This document shows positions 1 through 8,446 of a stretch of DNA of 49,270 nucleotides, one piece after another. The notes beneath the pieces are model-generated. The model did not search any database, was not told the DNA's origin, and saw only the letters and a list, made by a program, of their open reading frames with translations. The translations under genes and the position numbers were made by a program. The DNA is from Prolixibacteraceae bacterium (lineage in GTDB: Bacteria > Bacteroidota > Bacteroidia > Bacteroidales > Prolixibacteraceae), in assembly GCA_023229575.1 (NCBI GenBank), contig JALNYZ010000031.1, positions 1 through 49,270 on the forward strand, read 5' to 3'. Position 1 is the stretch's first letter, and every line of letters starts with the position of its first letter.

Positions 1-60
1 GATAATATTCATGAGTTCTTCTACCTCATTCTTTGTCAGTTTAATCGTGTAATGTATCAT
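1..60 (-). CDS. Partial CDS (N-terminus only), possibly IS630-type transposase
   Basis: An ATG at position 60 on the minus strand opens a frame that runs off the left edge after 20 codons (MIHYTIKLTKNEVEELMNII). The pattern of a short strand followed by 'LTxxEveeL..ii' resembles the first residues of IS630-family transposases and related helix-turn-helix proteins, but 20 residues are too few to settle this. A good -7 box (TACATTTG on the minus strand, 75-82) and a small dyad (58-65 with 73-80) lie just upstream, which supports a real start. If it is a transposase, it marks the edge of an accessory region. Confidence 0.4.
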   Translation of the reverse strand, partial: MIHYTIKLTKNEVEELMNII

Positions 61-80
61 TTGTATAGTTTTTACAAATG
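58..80. promoter_or_regulatory. 8-bp dyad over start codon with adjacent -7 box
   Basis: CATTTGTA (58-65) and TACAAATG (73-80) are perfect inverted copies 7 bp apart. The dyad covers the ATG of the partial leftmost gene and overlaps its candidate -7 element TACATTTG (minus strand, 75-82). It could be an operator or part of a mobile-element terminus. No clear -33 box was found at the usual distance. Confidence 0.3.
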
Positions 81-101
81 TACAAAAAAACATTTATTAC
101 G

Positions 102-758
102 TCATAATATATTTAACTTAACACTAGTATTGTTAATGAATAATATCCTGTAATTTTTGAAATTGGGATGAAATGCACTACAGGCTTTGACTTTGGCCTT
201 TTTAGTTTTTTTATCCCGTTCTGCTAAACATTGAGCCATGCATGAAAGATTCAACCTCTGTTCAATACTTTTTTGCACAGCCAAGTGTAGATGAATTTGA
301 GGTAGAAAAAATTGATTGATATCGAGTTGGGTATTAAGAAAAAGACAATATTGAGTTGGATTTTCAGAATCACAAATGTCCTCAATCAAATTCTTTGCCG
401 ACATATAATCGAACTTCCAGGATTCATAAACAGCAGTGCCGGAAGCTATTTCATTTAATAAAAATTGACGCTCTCCCTTGATCATGTTTTCCCAGGCATT
501 CTTCGTCTCTTCTGTTAAATCACCATCAATGACATTAGAGGTAGCATCCAATCTACTAAAGGTAGAATCCAAGGTTGATACTACCTCACTGTCTGTAATC
601 TTTACATTGTATTTATTCTTAATTTTTTCAAGGATTTGACTCGGGGACTCCTTTGTCCAAGCTTTTCTTAGATGCAACAACTTTGGAATTAGTTCTCTAT
701 GTTTCTGACTTAAATGATGTGTTTCTAATCGTTCACCCATTTTCGGTTTTCTACCCAT
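102..758 (-). CDS. Hypothetical protein, 218 aa
   Basis: I do not recognise this protein. It is 218 residues, mostly helical in character, with a basic N-terminus (MGRKPKMGER) that could touch DNA or RNA and a basic lysine-rich stretch near residues 180-195. No signal peptide or membrane helix is visible. The ATG at 758 is used; a second ATG seven codons in is an alternative. It lies on the minus strand between the partial gene at the left edge and the divergent four-gene operon, in AT-rich sequence. A regulator of the divergent operon is one possibility, but nothing in the sequence proves this. Confidence 0.6.
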   Translation of the reverse strand: MGRKPKMGERLETHHLSQKHRELIPKLLHLRKAWTKESPSQILEKIKNKYNVKITDSEVVSTLDSTFSRLDATSNVIDGDLTEETKNAWENMIKGERQFLLNEIASGTAVYESWKFDYMSAKNLIEDICDSENPTQYCLFLNTQLDINQFFLPQIHLHLAVQKSIEQRLNLSCMAQCLAERDKKTKKAKVKACSAFHPNFKNYRILFINNTSVKLNIL

Positions 759-1015
759 TTTAAGAATGTTTAAAGTTATGATTTGGCAGTTTTTTTTTCA
801 TCTTCTAAATTAGAAATTACTTGCACTTATTGTGCAATTTCTTGCAAATTATTAGTGTTGGTTTTTTGAATAATCACGCAATTCCCATTCTTAAAATTAT
901 TACATAAAGTAGATGATTTTCAACAAGTAAAAGTCAAAATAATTTATTGATGAATTATTTCAATCACTTAACTTTAAATTGTATTTCGTAAAAATAATCA
1001 TAAAAATTTACCGCC
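759..1015. other. Divergent intergenic region, AT-rich
   Basis: This 257-bp gap separates two divergent genes and must hold promoters for both the 218-aa gene and the operon that starts at 1016. I found no convincing TAnnTTTG box at a sensible distance from 1016. The stretch near 825-855 repeats TTGCA/TGCAA words (TTGCAC, GTGCAA, TTGCAAA) and could be a binding site. No further gene is visible. Confidence 0.4.
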
Positions 1016-1225
1016 ATGATAACACCGACTGAAAAGTACCGAAAACTAATGAGACGTGTAGAGACAACTTCAAAGCCGGTTTCCGCTACTACTAGCTCTC
1101 TTTATGGAACCTCCCCAGCTTTGATTCAAAAGCCAACCCCTGCTTTTTCAGAATTAGACTTAGATTTACTAATGTGCCGGATCGAATTTGAACTTTCGCT
1201 AATCAACTCACCTATTAAATTCTAG
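1016..1225 (+). CDS. Small hypothetical protein, 69 aa, first gene of PBP operon
   Basis: A 69-residue protein with no recognisable domain. It has a basic N-terminus (KYRKLMRR), a Ser/Thr/Pro-rich middle (residues 18-43) and a short amphipathic acidic helix at the end (SELDLDLLMCRIEFEL). There is no signal peptide or membrane segment, so it is probably cytoplasmic. Its stop is 2 bp before the start of the next gene, which argues that it is translated with the downstream genes. The disordered middle and amphipathic tail would suit a small adaptor that binds the cytoplasmic coiled coils of the next protein; that is inference only. Confidence 0.6.
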   Translation: MITPTEKYRKLMRRVETTSKPVSATTSSLYGTSPALIQKPTPAFSELDLDLLMCRIEFELSLINSPIKF

Positions 1226-1227
1226 CT

Positions 1228-2436
1228 ATGGAAACTGAAGTTCAACAAAAAGTTTTTATTCTGGCCTCAAAAGACTTCATCTTAGGCCGCATACCGTATA
1301 AAGACGCTACTGGGACCTATAAATGGACCCCGGGACAGTTGGATATCCTGGGCGATGCCGAGACACTAAGAAATCATGCTGTCGACGTCAAAGACTTTTC
1401 TCAGTCCAAGAACAGGATTGAAAGCAAAATTGAAATTTACCGCAAAAATTTAGGGATACTTAACACAGATTTCAAAACAAATTCAACGAAAGTTGATGGC
1501 GAAATTTTAAAGCTCCAGAATAGCATGAGTGACCAGGAAGACGAAATAAGCTCACTAGAGAATGAATACATTAAACGGGGTATTAAAACGACATCTGGTT
1601 CTACCAAATCACCCGAAAACAAAAAAAAGAACTACTGGACGTTAGCGGGTTTACTAATCCTGATTGAAATTATCGTTAATCTGGTGTGCTATTACTCTTT
1701 AAGGGAATTCCTTAGCCAAGACCAGGTTTGGATGCGTATATTTGGCAACATTACAATTATCGGCCTGGTCTTTTTTAGTGATTTTGCTTTTAATTCTAAG
1801 ACCTTGATTGTCAAAAGGTCATTCTTTATCGTTTCCATTTTTTTATTATTAAGTTCCATTTTTACTTCAGCATTGTTAAATATTATTTCGCCGATCGGTC
1901 AGGCTCAGGACATGGTATGGGATGAAGTTTCAACAAAAACGTCTGCCGCAACACCATGGCAAATTGAGCTATACCGGACATTCCCCTGTGAACTAATTCT
2001 TTGTGTCATCATCTTTATGATTTTACTGAAAGTAGGCTATGATAAGAAGCCTGTCAGCACGGAACTGTCCCATTCTAGTAAAAAAGCAGTTTTCGATCAA
2101 GAAAAAGAAGCAGAAAAAGTCCTAAATATTCCGGTACAAAGTCTTCAACGGATTATCGAAAAGCAGACCAAAGCGAACCAGGAAAAAAATATGTTGGGAT
2201 CAACGCACAAGCAGAGAAGTGAGGCCTTAATAGGTGAAATCGACAAAATGGAAGATGATCTTAAAGGTACTAAAGAAAAACTTCAATCGGCAACAAACTC
2301 TCTTAACGATACTTTGAAGCACCTCTTGGAAATACTCAACCTCTTCGAAAAAGAATACTGCGGTCTGGATTCACATGTAAGCTTCGCAACAGCAGATGAA
2401 GAAGATGTTAAAAAATATTTCGGTCTAACCATTTAG
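1228..2436 (+). CDS. Integral membrane protein with cytoplasmic coiled coils on both sides, 402 aa
   Basis: Unrecognised family. Residues about 60-120 are heptad-like and charged, with no signal peptide. Four hydrophobic segments follow at about 136-157, 171-188, 200-221 and 252-268, and residues about 285-375 form a second long Lys/Glu/Gln-rich coiled coil. With four helices both coiled coils would face the cytoplasm. The layout recalls DUF4407-like and other Bacteroidota membrane proteins, but I cannot assign a family. It is the second gene of a tight operon (2-bp gap upstream, 9-bp gap downstream) with an exported vWA-like protein and a polytopic class A PBP. A role as membrane scaffold or sensor for the peptidoglycan enzyme is plausible. 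Confidence 0.75.
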   Translation: METEVQQKVFILASKDFILGRIPYKDATGTYKWTPGQLDILGDAETLRNHAVDVKDFSQSKNRIESKIEIYRKNLGILNTDFKTNSTKVDGEILKLQNSMSDQEDEISSLENEYIKRGIKTTSGSTKSPENKKKNYWTLAGLLILIEIIVNLVCYYSLREFLSQDQVWMRIFGNITIIGLVFFSDFAFNSKTLIVKRSFFIVSIFLLLSSIFTSALLNIISPIGQAQDMVWDEVSTKTSAATPWQIELYRTFPCELILCVIIFMILLKVGYDKKPVSTELSHSSKKAVFDQEKEAEKVLNIPVQSLQRIIEKQTKANQEKNMLGSTHKQRSEALIGEIDKMEDDLKGTKEKLQSATNSLNDTLKHLLEILNLFEKEYCGLDSHVSFATADEEDVKKYFGLTI

Positions 2437-2445
2437 AATAACGTT

Positions 2446-3195
2446 ATGAAAACACTTATTCTTTTCTTCCTCTTAATCCTGTCATTTTACAGTTATGGAC
2501 AAAACACCAATCCTGATGTTGATATTCATTGGGAAGTTGATGTGACTTCAATTGATCTGTTCTCAGAATGCCGCGATGATGTTCAAAATAATTTCTCGTC
2601 GTTCATGAAAGAAACCGGTTTTGGCGAAGTTAAGCCCGGTCAATCCTTGACCATGTATTGGACGAAGATAGCCGGAACTGGAGCTCTGCAATCTGCCAGC
2701 GCTTCCATTACGGGCCCATCTGCAAAATTGGCTTACCAGATTCAACGTAAGCAATTGAACCCAGGTAAGCTAATTCAACTTAAAAACACACAATTGGTTG
2801 AATTTGAAAATTTTGCAAAAAAGAATATTACCAATACCAGCATTATCCAAGTGCTAATTAAAGATATATTAGAGGGTGATAACTCAAACCGGTGTTACTA
2901 CATTGTTTTCAGTGATTTGGTCGAAAATTCCAATATTGTAAATTGTTATAAATCAATTCCTTTTACCAGAATCCAAATAAAAACAGTGGTCGACAAAATA
3001 GATCCCTACCTTAAAGCCAATCTGAAGCAGAAACTTGATAGGGGTTTTATGCCTCGTCTTATTTTGGTCCAGAAAGAAACTAACGGCAAAGTTGATTCCC
3101 AGAAAATCCGAGAGTTTTGGCTGAACCTTCTGCATAATTTGGGCATAGATAATGTCCAAATTATTGATAACTTAACTAATAAAATTAATCGCTGA
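2446..3195 (+). CDS. Exported protein with von Willebrand A-like pattern, 249 aa
   Basis: Residues 1-18 form a classical signal peptide ending in SYG before Q, so the protein is exported. The mature part has a Rossmann-like rhythm: an N-terminal strand with D-V-T-S (VDVTSI) where vWA domains carry the DxSxS metal site, a later helix starting N-T-S-I-I, and a hydrophobic strand ending in S-D-L-V-E-N-S (YYIVFSDLVENS), very like the fourth strand of vWA folds. The metal site is not canonical, so this is an inferred remote homologue. It is the third gene of the operon with 9-bp gaps on either side, and would face the same compartment as the catalytic domains of the PBP encoded next. Confidence 0.65.
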   Translation: MKTLILFFLLILSFYSYGQNTNPDVDIHWEVDVTSIDLFSECRDDVQNNFSSFMKETGFGEVKPGQSLTMYWTKIAGTGALQSASASITGPSAKLAYQIQRKQLNPGKLIQLKNTQLVEFENFAKKNITNTSIIQVLIKDILEGDNSNRCYYIVFSDLVENSNIVNCYKSIPFTRIQIKTVVDKIDPYLKANLKQKLDRGFMPRLILVQKETNGKVDSQKIREFWLNLLHNLGIDNVQIIDNLTNKINR

Positions 3196-3204
3196 ACCTA
3201 CATT

Positions 3205-6200
3205 ATGCAAGCTCTGTTAAAAATTACAGTTGGCGTAGGGCTGATATTTTTATGTATCATTGCCTTGTTGCGGTGGTTCTTCCCCGACTTTTACAAATTT
3301 CTAAAGCACTATTTTAAAACCAATTTTTCTGCTCCCATTGTCCCGTTCTACGATTATGGTGAACTAGTGATTACCTGGTTCGTAGTATTGGTTGTAGCCG
3401 GAAGCTCCTTCATCCTTTACAAAGCTCTTTCTTGCCTTATAGCATATGTACTTACGACGGATTTAATCTCCTATTACACCGTTTTACGCAACGTTTATAC
3501 AGTAGCCCTCCCCGACGAATTAAGATACTCATTAACAGGAACAAATATTATGGCAGGATTGTTTTTCTCATCTGCAGCAGAACTCCTAAGTATTGGCTAT
3601 TTGATTTGGGGAATCCGAACTTTCACAGGGTCAATCAATATCTTTTATAATCAACAAGTTTACTCTGAAAAAGATAACGTTGGCCTTGGGTTTTGTGCAA
3701 CTCTTGTGTTTATTTTCTTCCAGGTTATTTCTTTAACACAACTCATTGATCCAATAATTACTATAACCAACCTGGCTTATCTTTATGCTTCAAAACTGGC
3801 CTTAGTTTCTTTTTTTCTGGCGATTTCTCATCTTCGCCTACTTTTGTATTATGATATGTATAAAAAGACATTATTAACCTATTTCCACATAAACCCCGTT
3901 GTTCGCAGTGTCCTTTTCAATCCCATTTTTTGTTTAATTGTAGTTTACCTTAATGCATTGGTACTCAATTTCCCCTTGTTTTTAGGCCAGCAATTTTTGC
4001 AACCCTGGTGGAAATTAGTTTTGGTAATGATCCTAAACCTAGTTCTGTTTTGGGGAATATTTACCATTATCTTTAAGAAAACCATTGATCTTTTGGCTGT
4101 TGTTATCATGGAAGAGATTGATAACACGACCCAACCTGTTAAGCATTCGATGAATAAACCAATCAATTTCTTTCTTTTACTGTGTGCCTTAATATCAGGC
4201 TCTTTCCTTTTAATAACAAAATTCAGATTGTTCGTTTTTGGGTTATCACTATTCTTTATAGGAGGTGTCTTTTTATTGCTTATCCACACACTTTTATATG
4301 TGTTGAGCCTGGGAGTATCCTTTATGACAGCAAGAAATAAGCCCGACCTTTCCAAGTCGGTTGTATTCATTTCCTATTGGTTTTCTACCATAAAAGGAAT
4401 AACCCATGCCATTTTGCCCGCCTTAATTTTAGTGATGTTGGTTTTTGTCCTCCTTTCAATTAAGCCCAAACCATTGCATTACCAGAATCCAGATATGGTT
4501 AATGCAGTTCTTGATCCAAAAGGAGACCCTTTGTTTATTGAACCTTATGAAGGGAATCGTTGTATTCCAGTCTCTTCCAAAAACGATATTGATACAATCT
4601 TCTTGAATCAGCTTTACAGACAAGAAGACCGATCGTTCTCTCTTCAGCGCTCCTTTGTGCCTCACTTAAGCAACTGGAATGGTTTGAGTTTTGGTGGCTT
4701 TCGTATGCTTTCAGGAGGTGCAGGAACTTCCAATATTAACAATCAATTAATCAAAAACCTGGCATATTCCAACTCAGCCCGGACACCCCGCGACCTTGCC
4801 CGTAAATTTTCTGAGGCTACTTGTTCCTATCAATTATCTGTTCAACTCCCACCTGATGATATTGTCAATTACTATATTAATACTGTTTCATTTTGTGGGG
4901 GAATTAATACCAGAGGATTATATGCCGCATCGTTTCAAATTTTTAAAAAAGTGCCTGCTGATCTTAACCCCCTTCAATGCCTGTTTCTAGTGAGGACCTT
5001 GACTATGGGCTCCAAATATTGGTTATCTTCAACCAAAACGGCAATTCGGTATGATTCTATCGAGCAACACGAAGCTGAAATTAAGACAGAACTCCTGGAA
5101 TATGCAAACAAGCATTTACAAGAAGGGTTAATTTCTTTGAATGAATTAGATTTTTTAGAAGCATCTGACCTGAACTTTTCTGTATCTAATAAAATTGTTA
5201 CAACCACAACCACTACTCGAGAATTTTTAAAGAAACAAATCCCCTTGTCTGAGGACAAAAAAACCTATTACTCTTCACTAACCGACGAAAAACAAAAGAT
5301 GATGGTTGTAGGTGTTAAAAAATTCGAGAATCAGTTTCGGCCATTCTTAAAAAATGGGAAATTCGATCTATATTATGCTGCTATAGCTGTTGAAGTTGGG
5401 ACAGGCAAAATTATTGGTCATTATGGCGGCAAAGGAAACACGGACCTCGTAACCTTAGGGAACGGTCAACCCATGGCAAGCCTGATAAAACCATTTGTAC
5501 TTCAGGAATTAATTTTGGATCAAAATGAAGATATTCAACTCTTTGATGGTCCAATAAAACATAAAAGAACCCCTCATAATTTTAACAACCACTGGTCGTA
5601 TCGATTTATGGGAGTACCTGAAATTTTAAAATACTCCCCAAATGCTCCTATGGTAAATATTCTTGAGGTTACTAACCCTATTGAATTATATAAAAAAGTT
5701 GAAGCCCGGTTCGTTAAGATGGATATTTCGCCCGACCCCGATCTAAATTTTTCTGACAAGACATGGATAACCTTAAACTACCCTCTGGGTTCAAGAAAAA
5801 TGAGACTGATCGATATCACACAAGCTTATCAAACATTGTTAAACGATGGCAAAGCCATTAAATTATATGCACTGCAAAATATCTTTGACCCTATTACTAA
5901 TAAAACAGAATGTCCCGCATTAAAAAATGGGAAAAGAGTATATCATCCAAACGAAACTCATGTAATAACTGATGCAATGAAAGAAACTATATACGAAGGA
6001 ACAGCTTCGACCTTGCACAACATATTACCCAGAGGATTTGTGTATTACGCCAAAACAGGGACTTCGGAAAACGCAACAAAATGTTATTGTGTCTTGTCGG
6101 ACGGCGAAATATTGATTGTCACATATGTTAATTATGGAACGATTGTCAATGGCCGTTTGGAGTTAAATAATGTTCCTCCTGTTCCATTTCAAAATAATAA

Positions 6201-6255
6201 GACTGCAACTGTATTGTCAGCATGTCTCTATAATGAACTAATATCAAAAGAATAA
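3205..6255 (+). CDS. Class A penicillin-binding protein (GT51 + transpeptidase) with polytopic N-terminal membrane domain, 1016 aa
   Basis: A bifunctional peptidoglycan synthase that would polymerise lipid II and cross-link stem peptides outside the inner membrane. The GT51 motifs are intact: E474-D475 in RQEDRSF (first catalytic Glu), a G-A-G-T-S-N-I-N-N-Q-L-I-K-N stretch, R533-K-F-S-E537 (second Glu), and a YYINTVSF motif with downstream glycines. The transpeptidase has S759-x-x-K762, S811-x-N813 and K950-T-G952. Residues 1-425 are unusual: about ten hydrophobic segments (roughly 5-25, 53-83, 113-138, 158-180, 190-215, 235-262, 270-292, 320-340, 345-372, 400-422) replace the single anchor of normal class A PBPs, which are usually 700-850 residues. 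It is the last gene of a four-gene AT-rich operon. Both active sites look competent, so this is an enzyme rather than a relic. Confidence 0.88.
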   Translation: MQALLKITVGVGLIFLCIIALLRWFFPDFYKFLKHYFKTNFSAPIVPFYDYGELVITWFVVLVVAGSSFILYKALSCLIAYVLTTDLISYYTVLRNVYTVALPDELRYSLTGTNIMAGLFFSSAAELLSIGYLIWGIRTFTGSINIFYNQQVYSEKDNVGLGFCATLVFIFFQVISLTQLIDPIITITNLAYLYASKLALVSFFLAISHLRLLLYYDMYKKTLLTYFHINPVVRSVLFNPIFCLIVVYLNALVLNFPLFLGQQFLQPWWKLVLVMILNLVLFWGIFTIIFKKTIDLLAVVIMEEIDNTTQPVKHSMNKPINFFLLLCALISGSFLLITKFRLFVFGLSLFFIGGVFLLLIHTLLYVLSLGVSFMTARNKPDLSKSVVFISYWFSTIKGITHAILPALILVMLVFVLLSIKPKPLHYQNPDMVNAVLDPKGDPLFIEPYEGNRCIPVSSKNDIDTIFLNQLYRQEDRSFSLQRSFVPHLSNWNGLSFGGFRMLSGGAGTSNINNQLIKNLAYSNSARTPRDLARKFSEATCSYQLSVQLPPDDIVNYYINTVSFCGGINTRGLYAASFQIFKKVPADLNPLQCLFLVRTLTMGSKYWLSSTKTAIRYDSIEQHEAEIKTELLEYANKHLQEGLISLNELDFLEASDLNFSVSNKIVTTTTTTREFLKKQIPLSEDKKTYYSSLTDEKQKMMVVGVKKFENQFRPFLKNGKFDLYYAAIAVEVGTGKIIGHYGGKGNTDLVTLGNGQPMASLIKPFVLQELILDQNEDIQLFDGPIKHKRTPHNFNNHWSYRFMGVPEILKYSPNAPMVNILEVTNPIELYKKVEARFVKMDISPDPDLNFSDKTWITLNYPLGSRKMRLIDITQAYQTLLNDGKAIKLYALQNIFDPITNKTECPALKNGKRVYHPNETHVITDAMKETIYEGTASTLHNILPRGFVYYAKTGTSENATKCYCVLSDGEILIVTYVNYGTIVNGRLELNNVPPVPFQNNKTATVLSACLYNELISKE

Positions 6256-6294
6256 GCTATAAATTAAACAAATATGAAATCCCAAATTTATAGC
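6256..6294 (+). terminator. Weak AT-rich hairpin after the PBP gene
   Basis: GCTATAAATT (6256-6265) and AATTTATAGC (6285-6294) are perfect 10-bp inverted copies with a 19-bp loop, starting right after the PBP stop codon. There is no GC-rich stem and no strong T-run, so it would be a weak terminator; it may only be an AT-rich coincidence. Confidence 0.35.
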
Positions 6295-6438
6295 CGTTTA
6301 ATCAGAAGTTTGATTATAATTTCAGAAGTGATCCGCAATTAAAGATGATAATTATTCGTCCGTCCAACCCATCATAACCTTTTAAGATAGTGTTGAGAGC
6401 GACATGAGCCAAAAGCAATTCAGCATATACAGACATCT

Positions 6439-7119
6439 TTAAAAGCGCATTTCACTGTCAACCAATTCTCTCAATCTCAAACCGACACCTTGCGCATATT
6501 TTTCGAGCAGCGAACGGGCCAGAACGGTGGCCTCGTCGAGGAGGGCGGTACCAGCAAAATCGATGATCACCATTAAAAAACTGCGCGTAGCGGCGGTTAC
6601 CGAGGTGCGTTCGGAATCGCTGGTTGGTGTGCCGAAAGCGCCTGCTGCATCGCGAAAAACAGGCATTCCTTCGATGTTTAATTCACCGCGGCCAATGCCG
6701 GTGTAGGGTTCGCCGGGGTTACCGATGCCAAAAACCACCTCCCCCACAATTTTTTCGCTGTCGTACCCGCCAATCGAAAAACCCGACGAAATGGAGACCA
6801 GGTTCAGGGCATCCACCACATTACAGACCTGGTACAACTCGTGGCGGTTCACCACACGGCGCAGCAGCGCTTCTGCCGACAACCGGTAACGGGCCGGGTC
6901 CTTTCCGCAGGCTTTGTAGGCCTTGCGCGAGGCAGCGATGGCAGGCATCCCGCTGATCTGGTCGATGGTAACCGAAACTGCAATTTTGGCGATCTTGTCT
7001 TCGATTTCGGCCCACAACCGGGTGTTTACCGCTTCATACACCACATCGCAACTGATGCACGACAACTGTAGTCCCGGTACTTTGGCAGCCAACTCTTCTG
7101 ATATGGTTATCTTTTGCAT
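6439..7119 (-). CDS. B3/B4 tRNA-binding domain-containing protein
   Basis: A 226-residue cytoplasmic protein matching the stand-alone B3/B4 domain family, named after the editing-type domain of the phenylalanyl-tRNA synthetase beta chain. Diagnostic stretches are S-R-K-A-Y-K-A-C-G-K-D-P-A-R-Y-R followed by S-x-E-A-L-L-R-R-V (about residues 64-89), the NVVDALNLVS segment, and later G-x-P-x-S-D-S-E-R-T-S. The family is thought to bind tRNA or aminoacyl-tRNA; the substrate of the free-standing forms is not established. It lies 19 bp downstream of the DUF4143 ATPase gene on the same strand and may be co-transcribed with it. It is clearly more GC-rich than the PBP operon to its left, so a composition boundary falls at about 6300-6440. 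Confidence 0.85.
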   Translation of the reverse strand: MQKITISEELAAKVPGLQLSCISCDVVYEAVNTRLWAEIEDKIAKIAVSVTIDQISGMPAIAASRKAYKACGKDPARYRLSAEALLRRVVNRHELYQVCNVVDALNLVSISSGFSIGGYDSEKIVGEVVFGIGNPGEPYTGIGRGELNIEGMPVFRDAAGAFGTPTSDSERTSVTAATRSFLMVIIDFAGTALLDEATVLARSLLEKYAQGVGLRLRELVDSEMRF

Positions 7120-7138
7120 GGTCTGTTATTTTTTAGTT

Positions 7139-8392
7139 TCAAGACAAACACAGCCATTTCCACGCGGGAACCACCTCAATATATATTCCTTGCTCAGAAA
7201 TAGTATCCTCTTCATCCTTGGTGATGATCATCCATCTCTTCACATCGATTCTTTTGGACATTTTTAAAAGGGCATTTATTTCACGTTTCCTGGTCTCCAT
7301 ATCCTGCATGCTATAACATACCTGCACGGCCATTTGCTCCTTCAGGACATAGAAATCCACTTCAATGCCCTGATGGTAGAAATAAATATCATCGCCGTAC
7401 AAACGCCGAAGCTGGATGGCAACCTGGTTCTCCAACAAGGATGATAAAGGATCCACCAGAAAAAGATTGAGTATGCCATTGTCGGTAAAATAGTATTTTT
7501 TATTTGCCTCCTTTTCTGCCAATTTCGCGCAAATATTTTCTACCGGAAAAATCAGCCACGACTCCTTTAAATAGCCCAAATAATCAATCACCGTGTCGGT
7601 ACTGATTTTTTTTCCAGAAGAGGATACAACATTTGCCAACCTGTTAAATGAAGTAGGTTGTTTAACGCTTTCGGCCAATTTCCGTATGAGCACGCGCAAT
7701 GCAAAGTCGTTGCGCACCTGGTAACGGGTTATTAAGTCGCCAAAAAATATTTTTTGGTAAAGGCTGCTTAACCATGCGCGTTTATCTGTTACCTGGGTCA
7801 GCTCCGGCAAGCCGCCAAAATGAAAATAAATTTCGTAGGCTTTTACTATTTCAGCACGAGAGCGATAAATTGTGTTTTTGTTACTCAGATCGATGCCTAG
7901 CGAAGCCAGATATTCCAGAAACGAATAGGGATAAACATTTTGAACAACGAACCTTCCACCCAGGGTGGTAGCTATTTCACTGCTAAGCATTTTGGCATTG
8001 CTTCCGGTTACATATACCCGATAACCCGTGTCGGCAAGTCTGCGGACAAATTTTTCCCAACGATCAACTGTTTGTATTTCATCGAGAAAAAATATCGGTT
8101 TGCAGTCGAACATCTCTTCGTAGCAAACTTTTATCCGGTCCAGATCTTCGGTGGACAGGGATGCTATCCGGTCATCTTCAAAGTTAAAATATAGGATCTC
8201 CTCCTTCATATGACCTGAATCCAACAGATTACCTATTTGCTGGAACATCAGGTATGATTTTCCAACGCGTCTCAACCCAACGAACACATAATTGAGATTG
8301 TCCTCGATCATATAGGGACGTTTCCGAAATGAAACCTCAACTGCTATTTTTTGATATTCAGCAATTAAAAGTTTTACGGTTTCTTTTTCCAT
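7139..8392 (-). CDS. AAA-type ATPase with DUF4143 domain
   Basis: A 417-residue member of the AAA_14/DUF4143 family. A P-loop of the typical form G-L-R-R-V-G-K-S lies at residues 39-46, a Walker B strand ending D-E at about 104-105 (IFFLDEIQTV), and a sensor-type asparagine in VYVTGSNAKML. The C-terminal third carries the DUF4143 nuclease-like part, with F-Y-H-Q-G-I-E-V-D-F-Y-V-L-K resembling an ExD...xxK restriction-endonuclease-like core. These ATPases are very common in Bacteroidota and often travel as accessory genes; their biological role is unclear. A candidate promoter with a dyad lies immediately upstream (8410-8446). Confidence 0.88.
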   Translation of the reverse strand: MEKETVKLLIAEYQKIAVEVSFRKRPYMIEDNLNYVFVGLRRVGKSYLMFQQIGNLLDSGHMKEEILYFNFEDDRIASLSTEDLDRIKVCYEEMFDCKPIFFLDEIQTVDRWEKFVRRLADTGYRVYVTGSNAKMLSSEIATTLGGRFVVQNVYPYSFLEYLASLGIDLSNKNTIYRSRAEIVKAYEIYFHFGGLPELTQVTDKRAWLSSLYQKIFFGDLITRYQVRNDFALRVLIRKLAESVKQPTSFNRLANVVSSSGKKISTDTVIDYLGYLKESWLIFPVENICAKLAEKEANKKYYFTDNGILNLFLVDPLSSLLENQVAIQLRRLYGDDIYFYHQGIEVDFYVLKEQMAVQVCYSMQDMETRKREINALLKMSKRIDVKRWMIITKDEEDTISEQGIYIEVVPAWKWLCLS

Positions 8393-8409
8393 TCACATTT
8401 ATCGTTTAC

Positions 8410-8446
8410 ATTCGACAAATATATACATTTATTATCGAATATACAA
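8410..8446 (-). promoter_or_regulatory. Promoter of DUF4143 gene with flanking dyad
   Basis: On the minus strand TATATTTG (8416-8423) fits the Bacteroidota -7 consensus TAnnTTTG, and TTG at 8444-8446 lies 20 bp further upstream as a -33 element. The start codon is 24 bp downstream of the -7 box. ATTCGA (8410-8415) and TCGAAT (8435-8440) flank the box as an inverted repeat and could be an operator. Confidence 0.45.
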
